NCBI GenBank assembly: GCA_022495995.1
Contig: JAFEMH010000988.1
Coordinates: forward strand, 402,001-466,000
Source: Adenophora triphylla var. japonica
Taxonomy: Eukaryota > Streptophyta > Magnoliopsida > Asterales > Campanulaceae
Length of the DNA stretch: 64,000 nt
Direction of reading: 5' to 3'
The position numbers and the translations under genes were made by a program. The notes under the pieces were generated by a model. That model saw only the letters and a list, made by a program, of their open reading frames with translations, was not told where the DNA came from and ran no database searches. This document shows positions 1-12,139 of this stretch, one piece after another; position 1 is the first letter of the stretch; every line of letters starts with the position of its first letter.

Positions 1-4
1 AAAG

Positions 5-125
5 AATTTTAGAGACCGCACACTACGCGTACTGCTGCCTCGGTTATGCCGCACACCACTCGCACTGCTGCCTCGGTTACACCGCACGCTACGCGCACTG
101 CTGCCTCGGATACACTGCACACTAC
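5..125 (+). repeat. Short tandem repeat in E1 leader (about 40 bp unit, three copies)
   Basis: The phrase ACTGCTGCCTCGG followed by a GCACAC/GCACGC stretch recurs three times from about 27 to 125. Copies differ by a few bases. Confidence 0.7.
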
Positions 126-357
126 TACCCTCAACCCGGAGTGGTCTCGGTGCTGCAAGTCCGTTTGGTCTTCCTAGGCCTCTTGGACGCACGGGATCAT
201 TCCAAACATCCCATCCTAGCCAAGCGTCAACCCCGCACGTTTGAGTCTTGAGTCACACTCTGCCCGCACTCGGTTGGTTTTTACCCGGTCAGTGTCATAC
301 GCACCTGGATACATATACCATGCCGGCCATTTTTCTGAGTCAAGGCTCGGAACTCAA

Positions 358-601
358 GATCCCTTGCGCAAGCAAAACGATGAAAGGTCATGCTAAAATC
401 TTGACACGATCTTGATTTTCGAAGCTACACCCGGCGATGTTCCGTCCCGGATATACATCCATGCTCACATGACACCATGTCATCACGCCTTTGATACGTC
501 AGCCATGACAATATGACCCGGCCAACGCCTAACGTCACAGATCCCTTGCGCAAGCAAGGTAAAGAGAGGTCATGCCGAACTCTTGACCTGATCTTGACTT
601 A
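358..601 (+). repeat. Direct repeat pair in E1 leader
   Basis: Two copies of a roughly 62-bp segment beginning GATCCCTTGCGCAAGCAA lie at about 358-420 and 539-601. Both contain GGTCATGC and end in CTTGA(C/T)TT; they differ by scattered substitutions. Confidence 0.7.
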
Positions 602-1093
602 GTGGCCGGCTCGGTTCACTATTCACATGGCTAATGCATCAAAACGAACATGACAGGCTCGGTCCTTAGGTTCGATTTTTCTTTTAGGCCGGTGGAAACC
701 GCTTGCACTATAGGACCCTCGCCCGGGCCGCCCACCCTGGGATGTCGAAATACAGGTGCAAAACGAGGGGCTTATAGCCGCACGTATGGTCTCCATCGAC
801 CCAGGATCTAGCATAGTTGCGAAAAATAAGAGCAATCTTTTCCAACCTACCTAGGATTACGAGAAAACATGTTTTAAGTAAAAAAAATCATAAATAAAAG
901 AAACGGAAACCGCATGCCACGTGAGCTTTCCCCCTTTTATCCCGTTAGGCCATTCCTGTGTCTAAACCTTGCCCGTCACCCTCCAAATAACCGAGAGTGG
1001 TTGAGAATACCTGGAAGCCGCCTTTTCATTATCGAGGTCACAAGGTCCGATAGCCCTTCCAGTTCAACGGTCCGCACCGTCCGATACTCCCCC

Positions 1094-3779
1094 ATGACGG
1101 GATCAACAGATAACAGTGAGGGAAACGGAACCCCGCCACTAAGGAACCTCCAGACAATGGAGGAGGTGCTGCGAGCCTTCGAAACCATCAAGAAGCGCCA
1201 AGAGGAACAGCAAGCCTGGATCGTAGACACCCTGCGTCTTCGAGGAACAGTCGCAGTTCCCCAACCCGATGGAACCTTTGTTCTCATAGAGGACGAAGAC
1301 ATACCGGCTCCCCCGGTCTCTCAAAGCTATCAGCAAGTTCCGCCTCCGCCAAGCTACGAGACCCCAGCAACGCAAAGCAGCTCTCGCTTAAAGCTCCCCT
1401 CAGGCGTCAGTCAAGCAGCTCCGACATGCCCGCCTCAGCACAGTCAGTTTCCCGGCTCTGCACATCAAGCTCAGTACCAACAGCACCAATGCATCTCGGT
1501 ATCCCCCAGGATTCAATCCTTTGCCTCTATACGAGCCTCGCAACCACAATCAAAAGTCCCCATGCTTACCAGGGACAGGCATCCCGAGCGGATATCCCGA
1601 CATCTCAAGTTTGCCACCTGCTAGTCTGCCAATTGGGGCTAACGAATCATTTCCCCAGTTCCCAAACACAACCCTTAGCGGACCTGGCAATCACGCCCTC
1701 AACTTCAACACCCCAGGGTATGGGTTGGTATACACTCAACTACCTCCCCAAGACTCCCGAATGGCGATCCCATCAGCCAATCCACCCCCATCTTCGGTTT
1801 CCGTCCCTGAGAACGGTAACCCACCTCAGACGGCTGATCCTCACATGGCGTGGCTGATCGAACAAATGAAAGACATGCAAGGCAAGCTAGCTAGTTCTCG
1901 GAAGGACTCCCTCCTGCCTACTGATCCGAACAAAGTGGTCCCTCTCCCTCCAAAGTTCAGGATGCCGGAAATGGAAAAGTTTGACGGGACAGAATGCCCA
2001 AAAACCCACATTGACACCTACGTCCTGGGTATGAGAGCCAAAGGGGCAACCCTCGGCAGATGGCGGATCACTTTCAGCATTCCCTCAAATCCACAAAGAC
2101 TAAGGTGGTTCCTCAATGTGAAGGCAGAAAACCGCTCCACGTGGGATCAGATCAGTGAAATCTTCCTGGAGAAGTACCGCGCCAACCTTGAATGGGAGAC
2201 AAACCGCCATGACCTGCAAGCCACCGAACAAAAGGATGACGAACCAGTGGGCGAGTTCTACAAAAGATGGAACTGGAAGCTAAGCGAGATAATGGATCCA
2301 CTTTCCAAAGAAGAGCAGATGGACATCTTCCATTCCTGCCTCAAGCCATCTTTGAGGACCTTAATCAGCCACCATTTCTATCCGGATCTCCGTGCCATGG
2401 TCAACGCCGGGACAAAGTTTGAAAAGACTCTGAGTCTTCAAAAGGCAACAGCAACCCCTGCCTCGTCTTATCGTTATCGAACAAACCTGGCAACTTCAAC
2501 TCCTGCCCCGACCAAAGGAAAAGAAGCAGCCGGAACAGTACACTACATTCAGAACGGAGCTCAAGTAAACCGCGATCAAGCAGCCCCAAAGAATAACAAC
2601 CCCCCTCGCTTCCCACAGTTCCAGCATTTAGATAACCTTGAAATGCCCTTGGGTCAAGTATTTGAAGCTTTGGTGAAACGAAATCTTCTCAAACCACTCG
2701 AGAATTTCCAACCGAAGACTCCCAAACCCAACATGGATATGAGCAAGCACTGCGCCTTCCACAACTACCCCGGCCACACCACCGACAATTGCTTCGTGCT
2801 CAAGCAGGTGGTCCAGGGGCTCATTGAGGAGGGAAAATTGGAACGCCCTCGTGGTCCCAATACCATCGGAAATCCATTCCCCCGGAACGACAGGGTAAAC
2901 TCAATAGCCTTTGACGAAACTCCAAGCGAGAGCAGACCCCCGGCAATTTCCGAAACCGTCAGCATGCTGTCCCACTACGACTGGGAGCGTGAAACCAGAG
3001 TCAAGAGATCTCGTGACCGGGAATTCCGACAAGAACGCCCAAGGGCAACTGCCTCCCTACGATCTTTGCCCCAGCCAAGGCATACAAATGGATGGATCGA
3101 ACGTTCCCCAGAAGAGACTGAGTCCAACGGTTGCACGGAAAGCGGTTTAGCCTTCACAGACGATGACTTGCCAATATGTGAGAATCGGCACAACGAAGCC
3201 CTCCTCATCCTCATAAAAATAGAGATGTTCTTCCTCCCGAACGTCTTGATTGATAACGGCTCCGCAGTCAACATCATCGCTTTGAGCACACTGAAACGAC
3301 TCCGCATCGACCGTTCTCTGATAAGGCCTTCACCTCGGGTAATCCGAGCCTACGATTCCACTGCACGACCAATCGTAGGAGTCATCAATTTGAGGATCCA
3401 ATTCGACGTACAACTGGAGTCGGTAGAGTTCCAAGTCGTGGAAATCAAACCAACCTTCTCTGCTTTGTTGGGACGACCTTGGATACATCAGATGAAAGCA
3501 GTATCATCTACTCTTCACCAATGCGTGAAATTCATCAATGCCAATGGAGCGATCGAAGTGATCCGCGGAAGCGCTGCAATGGCAAGTGCTTGGCCAGCAA
3601 GCTATGACCCAGAAGAAGGTCCCGACATGACCGAATACTCTTCCCCAGATGATTCTCCTACCCTGTCCCGCTACGAAGTGGATCCTTACATCCACGCTCT
3701 AAGCCGCGACGAGCTGGAAATCGAAGAACTCATGGGTCAGATGACAACTCTGATATATGCGATCGTGAAGAATGCTTGA
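1094..3779 (+). pseudogene. E1 gag-protease (one frameshift)
   Basis: The reading frame starts at the ATG at 1094, the first start giving the Gag N-terminus (a coiled segment with EEVLRAFETIKKRQEEQQAW). It must shift by one frame at about 1500-1525, after which it is open to the stop at 3779. The capsid-like retrotransposon Gag region is at about 2100-2420, including FLEKYRANLEWETNRHDLQA. A knuckle-like C-x2-H-x4-H-x4-C motif lies at about 2751-2795. The aspartic protease follows, with catalytic DNGSAVN (Asp codon 3252-3254) and the downstream LLGRPWIH motif of plant Ty3/gypsy proteases. The stop at 3779 ends the frame after protease, so pol would need another mechanism such as splicing of the following spacer. 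The single frameshift makes this copy non-functional unless it is an assembly error. Confidence 0.9.
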
Positions 3780-4740
3780 GAGAGGATCAAGAGATGGATG
3801 CCTTAATGGAGATTGATCGAGGAGTAGACCCTTACTTCGCCGAAAACCCTCTTGCAACCGGCTCATCACCGATCCCCCTGCATAAGACAACCCTCTAGCC
3901 GACACTCTGATCTTACTGTGGACAAACCCATCACAGCCTTAGTTCAATTCAACATTCCGTGTCCGACCTGGATGAACAGTGGCGCAACCTCCTCCAAGGC
4001 TTAATCAGGGAAGGAGATATAGCATGCCCTCGAATCAGACATTGTAAATGTCGTCCAAGCAAAGATCCCGGATAAAGAGGCGGATTCTATGAAAGTGATC
4101 AACATCAGCAAGAATCAACTCCGAGATCGCCGAATGCTTCGCCCTCCTAGAAGTAGCCCTCGCCGACTTCTATCATCAAAAACCCCAAGGGCTGGTGGCA
4201 ACACTAATGGAGGGACATCATCGTGGGAGCAACCAAAAACCTCCGCGATCTGGTTTGAAATCGAACCGCATGCCAGCTATTTCCGGGACTCATGCCAAGG
4301 GAAGATTGGCCACCCGAACCAGCACCACTCCCTCTAGAGCTACAGCCACCCGAGAGTAATGAAGCCTGGTCCAATCCCTCGTCGCCTATAGTCTAGCTTC
4401 GAGTCTTGTTGTCTGTGTATTCACATCTTTTGAGTCTTTTGACGGCTTTACGCCCGACGATTGTGAATCTTTGATCAACAATGTACAGTCTTCACGCTTT
4501 CAATAAAAGGTCCGACCTTCCTAAAAAATCATTTCATTGCATCTTTAACAAATGATGATATTAACTAATCAAAACAGTTAATAACAATTCATCTATACAA
4601 AAGGGCAAACACATTAATTAAATAAATGCATCAAGCAAACATTTAAGCATGTTGTCAAACGAAAGAAAAACCGGGCCCAAGCTGCCGAGAAGGTTTTAAT
4701 CACAACGATTTGCAAGATTGCTGAAGAGCCAAAGAGACGC
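3780..4740 (+). other. E1 non-coding spacer between protease and (lost) RT; intron-like
   Basis: No long open frame. The segment 4430-4740 is similar to E2 55560-55890, which also lies between protease and RT, so the spacer is a conserved part of the family. Both copies carry TTAACTAAT shortly before a CAG (E1 about 4557-4581, E2 about 5-10 bp further apart at 55690-55730), which could be a branch point and 3' splice site. Ogre-type Tat elements are known to have a spliced intron at this place; whether this spacer is spliced is inference. E1 also has AATAAA at about 4502. Confidence 0.6.
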
Positions 4741-4778
4741 AAGTCCGACGCCATTTCCAGCACATACCAAGATCTTCC

Positions 4779-6013
4779 AATACCTCAAGAGCGGGGAAAC
4801 CACCTTCATAAACAAGGAAGACCCACACACAGAGCGTCATGGCCCTAAAACGCCTCGCCTCTCACTTCGTCATCCTCGGGGACATGCTATACAAGAAACG
4901 CTACCATGGGCCACTCCTACGCTGCATCAGCCAAGAAGAAGCAGACAAGTTCATGAACGAAGTCCATAATGGGGCTTGCGGTCCCCACATGAACGCCAGA
5001 GCCCTGATGCAAATCATTCTCAGGATGGGCTACTACTGGATCTCCATGGAGGCAGATTGCATCCACTTTGTCCGAAGCTGCGACAAGTGCCAACGGTTCT
5101 CCAACCTCAATCATCTACCTCCTCACGATCTCTACTGCATGACTACACCTTGGCCATTTGCCACTTGGGGAATTGACGTCATCGGGAAAATCGCTCCGCC
5201 AGGCAGCAACGGTCACGAGTTCATCTTAGTAGCCATCGACTACTTCACCAAATGGGTCGAAGCCAAGTCCTACAAGGTACTCACCTCCAAGAAGGTCGCG
5301 CATTTCCTCAAGGAAAACATCATCTGCCGATACGGCATCCCAAATGAGGTCATATCAGACAATGGTTCACACTTCGAGGGGGAATTCGACAGACTGCTGG
5401 CTGAATTCAAGATCACACGCCACAAATCTTCTCCCTACCGGCCACAAACAAATGGCGCCGTGGAAGCAGCAAACAAAACCCTCGAACGAATCATCCGAAA
5501 AATGACCACCCGAGGACGAGATTGGCCCGAGAAACTGCACCTTGCACTTTGGGGCTACCGCACATCGGCCGTAATGCCACGGGAGAAACCCCATTTGCCC
5601 TGACATACGGGATGGAAGCAGTCCTTCCCATCGAGCTGGAAATTCCCTCACTCCGAGTGCTGCTGGAAAATGACATCAACGAAGTTGAATGGCTCCGAAG
5701 CCGACACGACGAATTGGCTCTGCTAGACGAGCGACGACTAAAGGCCATGGAACACGTCCGAGCCTATCAAAGCAGGATGGCTAGAGCTTTCGACAAGAAA
5801 GTCAAATCCCGAGACATCAGGGAAGGTGACCTCGTACTCAAAGAAAAGCCTCCCACTCGAACTAACCCACTGGGAAAATGGGAACCCACATGGATCGGCC
5901 CTTTCGTGGTACAAAAGATCTTCTCCGGAGGCGCCATGAAGCTGACAGACCTAGACGGCAATCCCTTCATGAATCCAGTCAACGGAAGCAAACTTCGCAG
6001 ATACTTCGCCTAA
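4779..6013 (+). pseudogene. E1 integrase (frameshifted)
   Basis: The frame from about 4779 to 5600 holds the H2C2 zinc-binding part (KSCDKC-type motif here as RSCDKCQRF, about 5076-5103) and the catalytic core: Asp in WGIDVIG (codon 5175), Asp in ISDNGSHF (codon 5358) and Glu in NGAVEAANK (codon 5463). A frameshift at about 5570 moves the C-terminal part (GETPFALTYGMEAVLP onward) to another frame ending at the stop 6011-6013. The protein ends in KLRRYFA, like E2 (KLRRYYA). No chromodomain follows, as expected for Tat. The gene directly follows a deletion that removed RT and RNase H. Confidence 0.9.
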
Positions 6014-6053
6014 AGAAGAACAACTGTGCATCTCTTGGCACTCCATGTAGTGT

Positions 6054-6100
6054 CGAACTACGCAGACCTGAGCCCTCTAGTCCGGGGGAACGTAGGCAAC
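6054..6100 (+). other. Conserved post-integrase motif of the Tat family
   Basis: CGAACTACG, then GACCTGAGCCC, then AACGTAGGCAACC. The same block stands just after integrase in E2 (59301-59350) and, reversed, in E3 (49530-49588). A related block stands before the 3' LTR in E1 (14179 and 14354) and E3. Confidence 0.7.
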
Positions 6101-6814
6101 CTTAATTGGTCCGGTCTAAAAATACACAAAAAGTCAAAAGTTTGAATGTCAATCAAGACCTCCATCAAGCTGCACACTTTTCAAGAACACGCCCCAACAG
6201 TCACCTTGACCAAGTCAAACGACGGCGGCAACATCAAAGGACATCCGAGATCGTTCGGCATCGAGCAACGGCTGACTCATGTGCTCCCTCCAAGCCAGGG
6301 CTTGTCTCGCACTCAAAAAAAAAGACTCGAGCAAGGGCTCACAAAAAAATATAAAAAAAAAGAGAGCTCGAGCAAGGGCTCACAAAAAAAAAACAATAAA
6401 TAAAAAAAAAGAAGCTCAAGCAGAAGCTGCAAAAAAGAGGTCAAGAGCCCGACGCCAACAAGAGGCAAGGAAGCTGCGAAAAAGACCGTCAAAACGACTT
6501 GTCAAGGGATCATTCAACCTCTCAGCCAAGCATGAAGCCTAAGCAAAAGGGATTGCCGTCATAGCCCAGACTGCTTCAGTCCGCAAATGCAACAGAAAAG
6601 TCCAAGGACGGACGCCGACAAAGTGCACAACAAAAGCAAAGGCAAACAAGAGATCTTGCGTCTCGACAAAGCTTTAAAAGTAAATCACAAATCACTAACG
6701 GTTACAACATTTCTTGATGAGTTCAAGCACGGTCTACTCTCAAGTTCACAACATGCTAAAAGACAGCTTAATACATTTAACTAATAATGTGTTTGCAATG
6801 CAATGAATGGATAC
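6100..6814 (+). other. E1 region between integrase and the antisense DUF7745 gene
   Basis: No gene is supported. It holds A-rich tracts and three degenerate copies of a CTCGAGCAAGGGCTCAC phrase at about 6325-6420. This is the convergent 3' end of the sense pol unit and the antisense gene, so transcription terminators for both may lie here, but none can be named. Confidence 0.5.
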
Positions 6815-8343
6815 CTAGGAGGTCATTCCGCGCCGTCTGCGCTTGTCCCCTCGCCATTCTTTCCTTTCTTCCCTCGTCCCCGGCGAGTCTTCTTTCGCTC
6901 CACGTGAACCAACTCTGCGTCTCTCAGTCCGAGATCTGGGGTCCTCCCGTAGAGTCAAACAATCCAGTAGCTCTCGTGGCTTCATTCGCCGTGCTTCGGC
7001 TCGGATCTCCTCCTGCGAGTCTGTAAAAGAGGACCTCTCCTCTCGGTCGGTCAACTCTAGTCTCGTAGTCAAACAAAGTGTCTCCGTCACATCCAAAGGG
7101 TCAGACCAGGCTTCGGCACTCCTAATGCAATAGCTCTACGGCAACCGGGCCCCAGAATCGCTACACGCCTGCTCTCCAAGACCACTTGGGACTGCCCAAC
7201 ACGCCGCTTCTCATACCGAGCCAGTGCATCGAGTCGTCCAATACGACGCTCCCCCGACGTCTAAAGAGTACCACAGGAGGGAAAGCGGAATACTTCCATA
7301 CCATCAGAAAATACAAGAAGGCACCTGAAGCTGCCATACAAAGAGGAACTACCTCCGCAGTAGCAAGGTCATCCCAGCCCAACAAAGGCTCCTGCTTCAT
7401 CCCAAACTGTCGGGAAACAAGCGACGGAATATAGAAGGAGGACCAAGACAAACCTGGAACTCTGACAACGTAGGACCCCTCCTGCAAGATCCTCCTAGTC
7501 TCCATCCTCCAATGCGGAACCCACCGCGGATCTGATGCGTACCAAGCCGTGCCATCCATCTCTCCCAGCGGGATCGATCCATATCCAACACAAGAGGTCG
7601 CTGAGCAAATGACCACGGGCTAAACGACGTCGGAGCCTCGGGCATGGCCTGAAGTCTCTCTCGCAGCCACAAGGTGAGCAAAGCGGGGCTTCCCCCTCTC
7701 ATGAAATGATCCCCAGTCGCCAGACGGTCAATACCATGAAGAGTCTCCCCCAGCACCAACGGGACAATACCCTCTCCAGCTCTGCAGTGCCCTACCACAT
7801 CTAGCAAATCCCCATCACAAATGCCAAGGGAGCTGACCATGAAGAGCGTCGCTATCATGCACAAGGCGAATGCATCCCAAGAGACGTCACTCTCATCATC
7901 AACCATGAACCGCTCCGGCAGCTCAGAAATGTCAATATGACCCGAATCAAGGATCATACCCTGTACTTCTTTCAACGAAGTACGAAGAAAGCCTGCAAGC
8001 TTCACGCTCACCGCAGCACCACCAATCAAAGGAAGCGAGATGGCCTCCACCTCCGGTCCTCCAATCAAAGCCCGAAAATCCTCAAAAGTGGGCACCATTT
8101 CATTATAGGAGAAACAGTACACGTGCCTCCTAACATCCCAGAACTTCGCGGCAGCCCGCAACAAATCCCAATCAGGAACCAACTCCTTAAAAGACCAAAT
8201 CGAGCAAAGACGAAACCTTACCTCGAAAGCCCGTCTCTGATGCCTCATACGGCGCCGCATCCACGTTTTCAACTGCTCAAGGAAGTGTGCTTGCCTCTCC
8301 TGTGAAAGCCTCGGCAAAATTCTAGGGACGTACGAAGAATCCA
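6815..8343 (-). pseudogene. E1 antisense DUF7745-like gene (frameshifted)
   Basis: The start is taken at the ATG at 8343 because the matching position is used by E2 (61096) and because a palindrome pair lies 120-164 bp upstream in both settings. The open frame runs to about 7560 with the motif CFSYNEMVPTFEDFRALIGG (around residues 66-85), then LVLGETLHGIDRL and PALLTLWLRERL. A frameshift near 7555 moves the continuation (RWVPHWRMETRRIL) into another frame, and a basic C-terminus follows in a further frame to about 6815. The EMVPT(x)EEF block is typical of the DUF7745/plant-mobile-domain-like proteins found in plant genomes; their biochemical role is unknown. It is transcribed against the element and has a PMD gene upstream in the same direction. 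Function here is unproven. Confidence 0.8.
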
Positions 8344-8462
8344 TGGCAAAAATGGAGGTTCCTAGAGAAAATGGGGAAGAAAGCTCGAAAATGGCTGCAA
8401 ATGGGGAAATGGGGAAGAACCAGACACTGGAAAGCATTTATCTCCTTCCCAAAAGCAAGGTT

Positions 8463-8507
8463 GGTCCGTACGGACCTCTTTGCATGCTAAGTATGTCCGT
8501 ACGGACC
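8463..8507. promoter_or_regulatory. Paired palindromes upstream of E1 DUF7745 gene
   Basis: GGTCCGTACGGACC at 8463-8476 and the near copy TGTCCGTACGGACC at 8494-8507 have centres 31 bp apart. They stand 120 and 151 bp upstream of the antisense start codon. Both are followed on the plus strand by CTC(T/C)TTGCA. Confidence 0.85.
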
Positions 8508-8845
8508 TCCTTGCAAAAAGAACCCATTTCCCCAGCAAACAGTACAACAACCACTGTCCTCAGCAAAACCTTGCTCCAAACTGCCCAAACACTGGCCAAA
8601 GCCATTCCCGGTGAACATACACTACCCACAAACGCACTCTCAGCTCACGTGGCATGCACAAAAATATAATAATAATAGCAACCATTTCTAGGACAAATCC
8701 CGGGAATCACAAAAATGACATTACATCTTAAAATAAAATGCTGTTTGCCGTGCAAATATGAGTGTTTTATTACAGGAATATCAAATGTCTGTTGCTAAAC
8801 AAAAAAAAAAAGAGAAGATATGGAAAGAGGGAAAGCAAATGGACC
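8508..8845 (-). other. Short region between the two E1 antisense genes
   Basis: No coding sequence is supported. It contains the upstream side of the DUF7745 promoter and the 3' end of the PMD gene. An A-rich run is present at about 8801-8815. Confidence 0.4.
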
Positions 8846-11840
8846 CTAATCCGACTCTTCAGCATCATCATCATCCTCGCCGAGGTCCTCCAGAGAGAAG
8901 TCGGGCATCCCTGTGAACTCGCCCGCCACGTCCTCGTCATCAGAGTACCGAGCCCCCGCCGGAGGCTGCCACTCAAAGTAATCCGAAGGATCAAATCCGA
9001 CGAAAGGATCGAAGAAAGAAGGCTCTGAGGATCCCTCACCCTGTGCGTCCTGCGGAGGGAAGAACTGATAAAAGGGCTGCTGCCTCGGAGCTCCCGAAGA
9101 CGTCCCGGCATCCATGCTATGCCGCCCCCTCGAAGGTCCCTCCTGCTGCGGCTCCGGCTCGGCTCTAGGCGGAGGAACGTCTACAGAATGCCTCGAAGGC
9201 ATAGGCTGGTACGCCGGCACGCGTCGCGAAGACCGGCAAGATATCTTCGACGCCATCTTCTTCGCAAACGACCTCATCGCCACATAACGGCGAGTCAGCA
9301 TATCATAGGCTCTCCCCGGGACCTGCACAAGCAAGCAGCCAAGGAAACGCTCAGCAATACAGTTATACTCAACAACAAAAAGAGAAAAAAATACAGAAAA
9401 GATGCCAAGATGGAAAAGAGTCAGCACACTCACCGATCTATCGGGATCCACTCTGTATGCAGCAGGAGCCTGCTCAGGAACGGGTACAGACACCCTCCGC
9501 CTCGATCCGTCCCCACGGACATACGTGAAATCCGGCCCCGGCATCGGAACCTCTGGGGGAGCCTGCGGGCCAGCCTCTCTCTCCCTCGCCAGTACCTGCG
9601 GCGTCCTCAACTTCCTCCTCACGAAGGCCCCGTACTCCTCTCCATACAAAATAAACTCCTCGGCACCCACACCGCCAAGGTACCTCTCAAAATCAAGCAC
9701 ATCCATGTCCCGGGAATCAAGCATCCCAAAAGGAGGGTCCCTCGGAGCCACGGGAAGCACACCTGGGCCATGCTGCCAGAAGACCCGCTCCCCCAGGTAC
9801 ATGACGTCACAAGTCAGGCCCCTCAGCATCTTCCGCTGCGCTGTCACCTCAGGAGCCCCCTCAAACTCATCACCCTCATACCGAGCCCACGGGAACAAAA
9901 CAAACCCCTCCGGGCTACCCCTCTCCAGACGCTCCTGCACATCCCCGTAGGCGATGGTGAGCTTCCCCCTGCTGGTCCTCCTCTTCCTCGCCGTACGAGC
10001 CCAGCCCAGCATAGCAGGATACGCAGCTACAGCCCCCGGATCTCTATCCCACGGGAAACACTGAAAAACCTCATAGAACCACACCTGTGACAAAAACAGA
10101 AAAGGCTCAGTGCAAAAGAAAACGGAGAAACGACAAGTTGCTAAATCAAAAACAGCAATAAACTCATACCTCCAAAGCAAAGTCAAAACAGGCCAATGAA
10201 CTGGCCACACCCCGGCTAAACCGGTCCAAAGAGAAGTAGAGCTCGGCCAAGCCTGCCTCGCCCCAAGCGATGTCACAAACTCTATCCAGATCAATCAAGC
10301 TCTCCAACAGAGCAAAGGGAGCCGCAGTCGCGTGGTTCGAGAACAAAGTCTCGGAAAGTGCATACCACAAAAAGGAGCGCGCCAGCTGCTCCGCCGTCAC
10401 CTGGCCGGTACCCTGACATATGCCCCCCAATGCTGGCCGTGATCCTCAGCTCCACATCGCTATACAGCATCCCCAGGCCCCTGCGAGGACGAGGCTCAAA
10501 GCCCAACAGCTCGGTCAACACAGCATCGGAGATCATATCCCTCCACCGCACTGGCCCTCCTTTGAAGGAAAGCCCAGTAATCGCAGCAAAATCGGTCGGC
10601 GTCACCGTCACCTCTCCCCAACTCAGATGGAAGGTGTGGGTGGTATCCCACCAATACTCGGAAAGGCCAAGGAAGACGCTCTTGTTCTTCCTCGTATCAG
10701 AAACTCCGGCCAGGTTCTCTACAAACACCCCCAGGCCAGAAGCGTAGACCAGCCTCCTGGGACTCGGCCTACCATCCACGGAAATATCGGGCATCCGCTG
10801 CCACAGCTCAACAACAGCCTCGAGCGATCCCCGAGTCTTCATCCTCTTGGCCTTCCCGGCCATAAGCCCCGCATCCTGCAGGTAAACACAGCAAAGGTAC
10901 GTCAATCACAGTACTTAATACAAAACAAAAGGCACAAAAGTCCGTCCCAACACGGAAAGCCATGAAAATAACCCGTCACAAAACACGGCACACATTGCAC
11001 ATATTTTTCACATATATCCCGTCACAAAACACGGCACATGTCGCACATAATTTTCACATACATTATACATATAATTTTTCCCATGCAGTCCGTCACAAAA
11101 CACGGCACACACTGTACACATTTTCTCAAAAAAAGGGATTAAGCCCTACACGACACATTTTCAAAAAAGTCCGTCCCAACACGGAAAGCCATGAAAATAA
11201 CCCGTCACAAAAACACGGCACATATTTTCCCCACAAAGTCCGTCACCCAAAAACATGGCACACACGGCACGACACATATGCATAACACATTTTTCAAAAA
11301 ATCCGTCCCTACACGGCACACACTTTCAGACAAAACCCGTCACAAAACACGGCACATGTCACATTTTTTCACAAAAATTGTCACTACACGACAAACTTTT
11401 CTCATAATGTACATACATAAATAGCATACGGTACAAAACACCAAAGCATGCATTTCATTAGAGAAGCACTTTATTTTCACAAATAAAAGCTAATCTACAC
11501 ATTTCTGCACAAAATACACATACCCACAATTTTTACATGTCCATTTTCAACAATTCATCAAGAATTTCACAAAAGGCATAAAAAAATAACAAAAATTCAA
11601 AATGCGAAAACTAAAACCTAGTTCTAGCATTCAAAAATTCGACAGGGAATCAAAACGGAACAGATTTCTTACCTCCCCGACGTTCCTAGAACGACGATTG
11701 TGCACCTCCGGATTCGGATACAAGACATCCGGGTTCTTCGAAGATGGAACGAACGAAATCCAATTTCTTTGGAGCTCCATCCGTTGCTCGACCACCTCTT
11801 GACTGCGTTGACGACGACTCATTCGAGATCCTTCCGCCAT
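8846..11840 (-). pseudogene. E1 antisense plant mobile domain (PMD) gene, four exons, one frameshift
   Basis: Exons on the minus strand, all joined at phase-0 GT-AG introns: 11840-11673, 10875-10170, 10084-9434 and 9322-8846. Exon 2 carries the PMD core, with WWDTTHTFHLSWGEVTVTPT followed by DFAAITGLSF, as in Arabidopsis MAIN/MAIL1-type domains. Exon 3 carries GLTCDVMYLGERVF. Exon 4 ends in an acidic tail with many Asp and Glu residues before the stop. A frameshift at about 10410-10430 breaks exon 2 between ELRITASIGG and the conserved AEQLARSFLWYAL segment. Exon-intron boundaries match those of the E3 copy (45046-47298), so the gene is spliced and conserved rather than a chance frame. PMD proteins in plants act in gene expression and transposon silencing; the role of this copy is inferred only. 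A small in-frame alternative start within exon 2 is possible. Confidence 0.85.
10925..11430 (-). repeat. Repeat array in intron 1 of the E1 PMD gene
   Basis: The phrase CCGTCACAAAACACGGCACA recurs about ten times with spacers of 15-60 bp. CCGT and ACGG form short inverted arms in each copy. Intron 1 of the E2 PMD gene (63830-64000) carries related CCGTCCCA phrases, so this is a family trait rather than a chance expansion. Confidence 0.75.
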
Positions 11841-11995
11841 TGCAAGCGATTCAAGCGAAAAAATGGAGGATTTTGGTAAAAATGGAGGTTTTTTCCTCTC
11901 TCTCTCTCGCCTGGTTCACGAACTGAGGAAGAAGAAGTGGGGGATCCTCGGCATTTAAACCTGGTCAAAATCTGGGAACTGTAAAAAACCAAAGT

Positions 11996-12039
11996 GGTCC
12001 GTACGGACCTCTTTGCAGCCAGGTTGGTCCGTACGGACC
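11996..12039. promoter_or_regulatory. Paired palindromes upstream of E1 PMD gene
   Basis: Two perfect copies of GGTCCGTACGGACC at 11996-12009 and 12026-12039, centres 30 bp apart, 156 and 186 bp upstream of the antisense start codon at 11840. A TTTAAAT tract (about 11954-11960) lies between them and the gene and could serve as its TATA element. Confidence 0.85.
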
Positions 12040-12139
12040 TCTTTGCAAGGGGTGGCCAAATTACTTTCCTGCCCTTATAATCTTTGCCCCTGGCTGTCCT
12101 AAGGCCTTTTTCAGCAAATCCAAGTGCAGAATGGTCCCT

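Larger units (their letters stand above)
1..1093 (+). other. E1 untranslated leader
   Basis: No credible coding sequence is present before the gag start at 1094. The stretch about 620-900 is similar to E2 52630-52850, including a shared tract just before gag (around 835-880 and 52785-52825). In Tat elements the region between the primer-binding site and gag is a long leader, and this fits that place. Confidence 0.7.

Noticed and set aside
9119..10090. Long plus-strand open frame of 323 codons
   Set aside because: It is the shadow of the antisense PMD exons 3 and 4; composition is Arg/Pro/His-rich and there is no family match.
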